A DNA stretch of 37,802 bases. Source: Pseudomonadota bacterium. GTDB lineage: Bacteria; Pseudomonadota; Gammaproteobacteria; Burkholderiales; Gallionellaceae. How positions within the stretch are numbered: position 1 is the first letter of the stretch; each line of letters begins with the position of its first letter. A program made the translations under genes and the position numbers. Below are positions 37,512 through 37,802 of this stretch, one piece after another. The stretch is from assembly GCA_021782995.1 (NCBI GenBank), contig JAJXUI010000029.1, forward strand, positions 1 through 37,802, given 5' to 3'. The notes under the pieces are model-generated. The model did not search any database. It saw nothing but the letters and a program-made list of their open reading frames with translations, and was not told the origin of the DNA.

Positions 37512-37672
37512 CTATTTTCCGGATCGCTCATTCGGCAATGTCCAATGCACACCCAAATCATTCGTTTTAAACTCGATCCCACTATTAAGCGGTTCCTTGT
37601 ATGAAGGAGGGTATCCCTCATATTCGCCAGCTTTCTTTGCTGCCCACAAAAGCCTAATGTAGCCGCGTCCAG
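37512..37672 (-). pseudogene. 3' remnant of an unknown gene, abutting transposase
   Basis: A minus-strand frame ending at TAG (37512-37514) reads SGRGYIRLLWAAKKAGEYEG, then YPPSYKEPLNSGIEF and KTNDLGVHWTLPNERSGK. The composition is protein-like, rich in aromatic and charged residues and without low complexity. Upstream the frame runs into the opposite strand of the IS1182-type transposase at about 37660-37675, so its N-terminal part is missing. I do not recognise the family. It is AT-richer than the rnf operon, consistent with accessory DNA. The plus-strand frame over the same bases (37465-37662) is its shadow. Confidence 0.5.
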
Positions 37673-37802
37673 ATGGCTCAATGTTATGACCCGGACAACG
37701 GAACCTGCATCTGCCCTGCAGGCAAACCGCTCTACAGCGATGGCAGCAACTGCACCATCAACGGCTACAGGGCAACCAGATTCAAAGGCACCCTGCGCGA
37801 CT
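37658..37802 (+). mobile_element. IS1182-family transposase fragment, 5'-truncated, cut by the window edge
   Basis: A plus-strand frame, open from 37658 after a stop at 37655-37657, encodes MAQCYDPDNGTCICPAGKPL and then YSDGSNCTINGYRATRFK to the window end. The YDP-x(n)-CxCPAGKxLY pattern is the characteristic cysteine-rich middle section of IS1182-family transposases, which normally follows 200 or more residues containing part of the DDE site. Those are absent, replaced by the unrelated minus-strand gene remnant, so the element is broken on this side. Terminal repeats are not visible. It may continue to the right of the window. Confidence 0.7.

Noticed and set aside
1..37802. CRISPR array, tRNA, rRNA or riboswitch
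   Set aside because: No regularly spaced repeats of CRISPR size, no recognisable tRNA or rRNA sequence, and no TPP or cobalamin riboswitch motif was found by reading.

Overview
The window looks like a chromosomal segment of a betaproteobacterium, most like the Nitrosomonadales/Gallionellaceae group. This is inferred from gene order and protein character: dacA-dat-ybeD-lipB-lipA, xseB-ispA-dxs-folE2, a RegB/RegA pair, DUF1841, and rnfABCDGE-nth. No rRNA, tRNA, CRISPR array or prophage was seen. Most of the window is a dense housekeeping core. Accessory, broken DNA lies at both edges.

Left edge (1-1367): a long minus-strand reading frame runs off the window. It is interrupted by one frameshift and encodes a protein I do not firmly recognise. 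Its layout faintly recalls TnsE of Tn7. Next, on the minus strand, is an envelope/lipoate operon (1453-5539): a DacA-type penicillin-binding protein whose SxN and KTG motifs are degenerate, a D-amino acid aminotransferase, YbeD, LipB and LipA. A signalling block follows (5578-11317): an HDOD protein, a RegA/RegB-type redox two-component system with two candidate RegA-type palindromes beside it, a SpoIIAA-like protein, and a membrane GGDEF/EAL protein. An EamA transporter and a Rieske oxygenase come next.

Plus-strand block (13722-18384): exonuclease VII small subunit, farnesyl diphosphate synthase, DXP synthase, GTP cyclohydrolase FolE2 and a class I glutamine amidotransferase. The last overlaps tail-to-tail with a 7TMR-DISM hybrid histidine kinase. 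Then come a seven-iron ferredoxin (fdxA) and an AddB-like/AddA-like nuclease-helicase pair (21451-27401). A strong intrinsic terminator lies inside the first codons of the AddB-like gene.

Right part (minus strand): a MORN-repeat lipoprotein, a beta-barrel outer-membrane protein, an exported DsrE-family protein, PduO-type cobalamin adenosyltransferase with DUF1841, and the complete RNF electron-transport operon rnfABCDGE followed by nth. The right edge (37512-37802) holds a 3' gene remnant abutting a 5'-truncated IS1182-family transposase.

Redox and electron transfer recur through the window (RegB/RegA, FdxA, RNF, Rieske oxygenase). No wholly new multi-gene system is clear. The best leads are the left-edge protein, the motif-degenerate DacA, the candidate RegA-type boxes, and the terminator buried in the nuclease gene.
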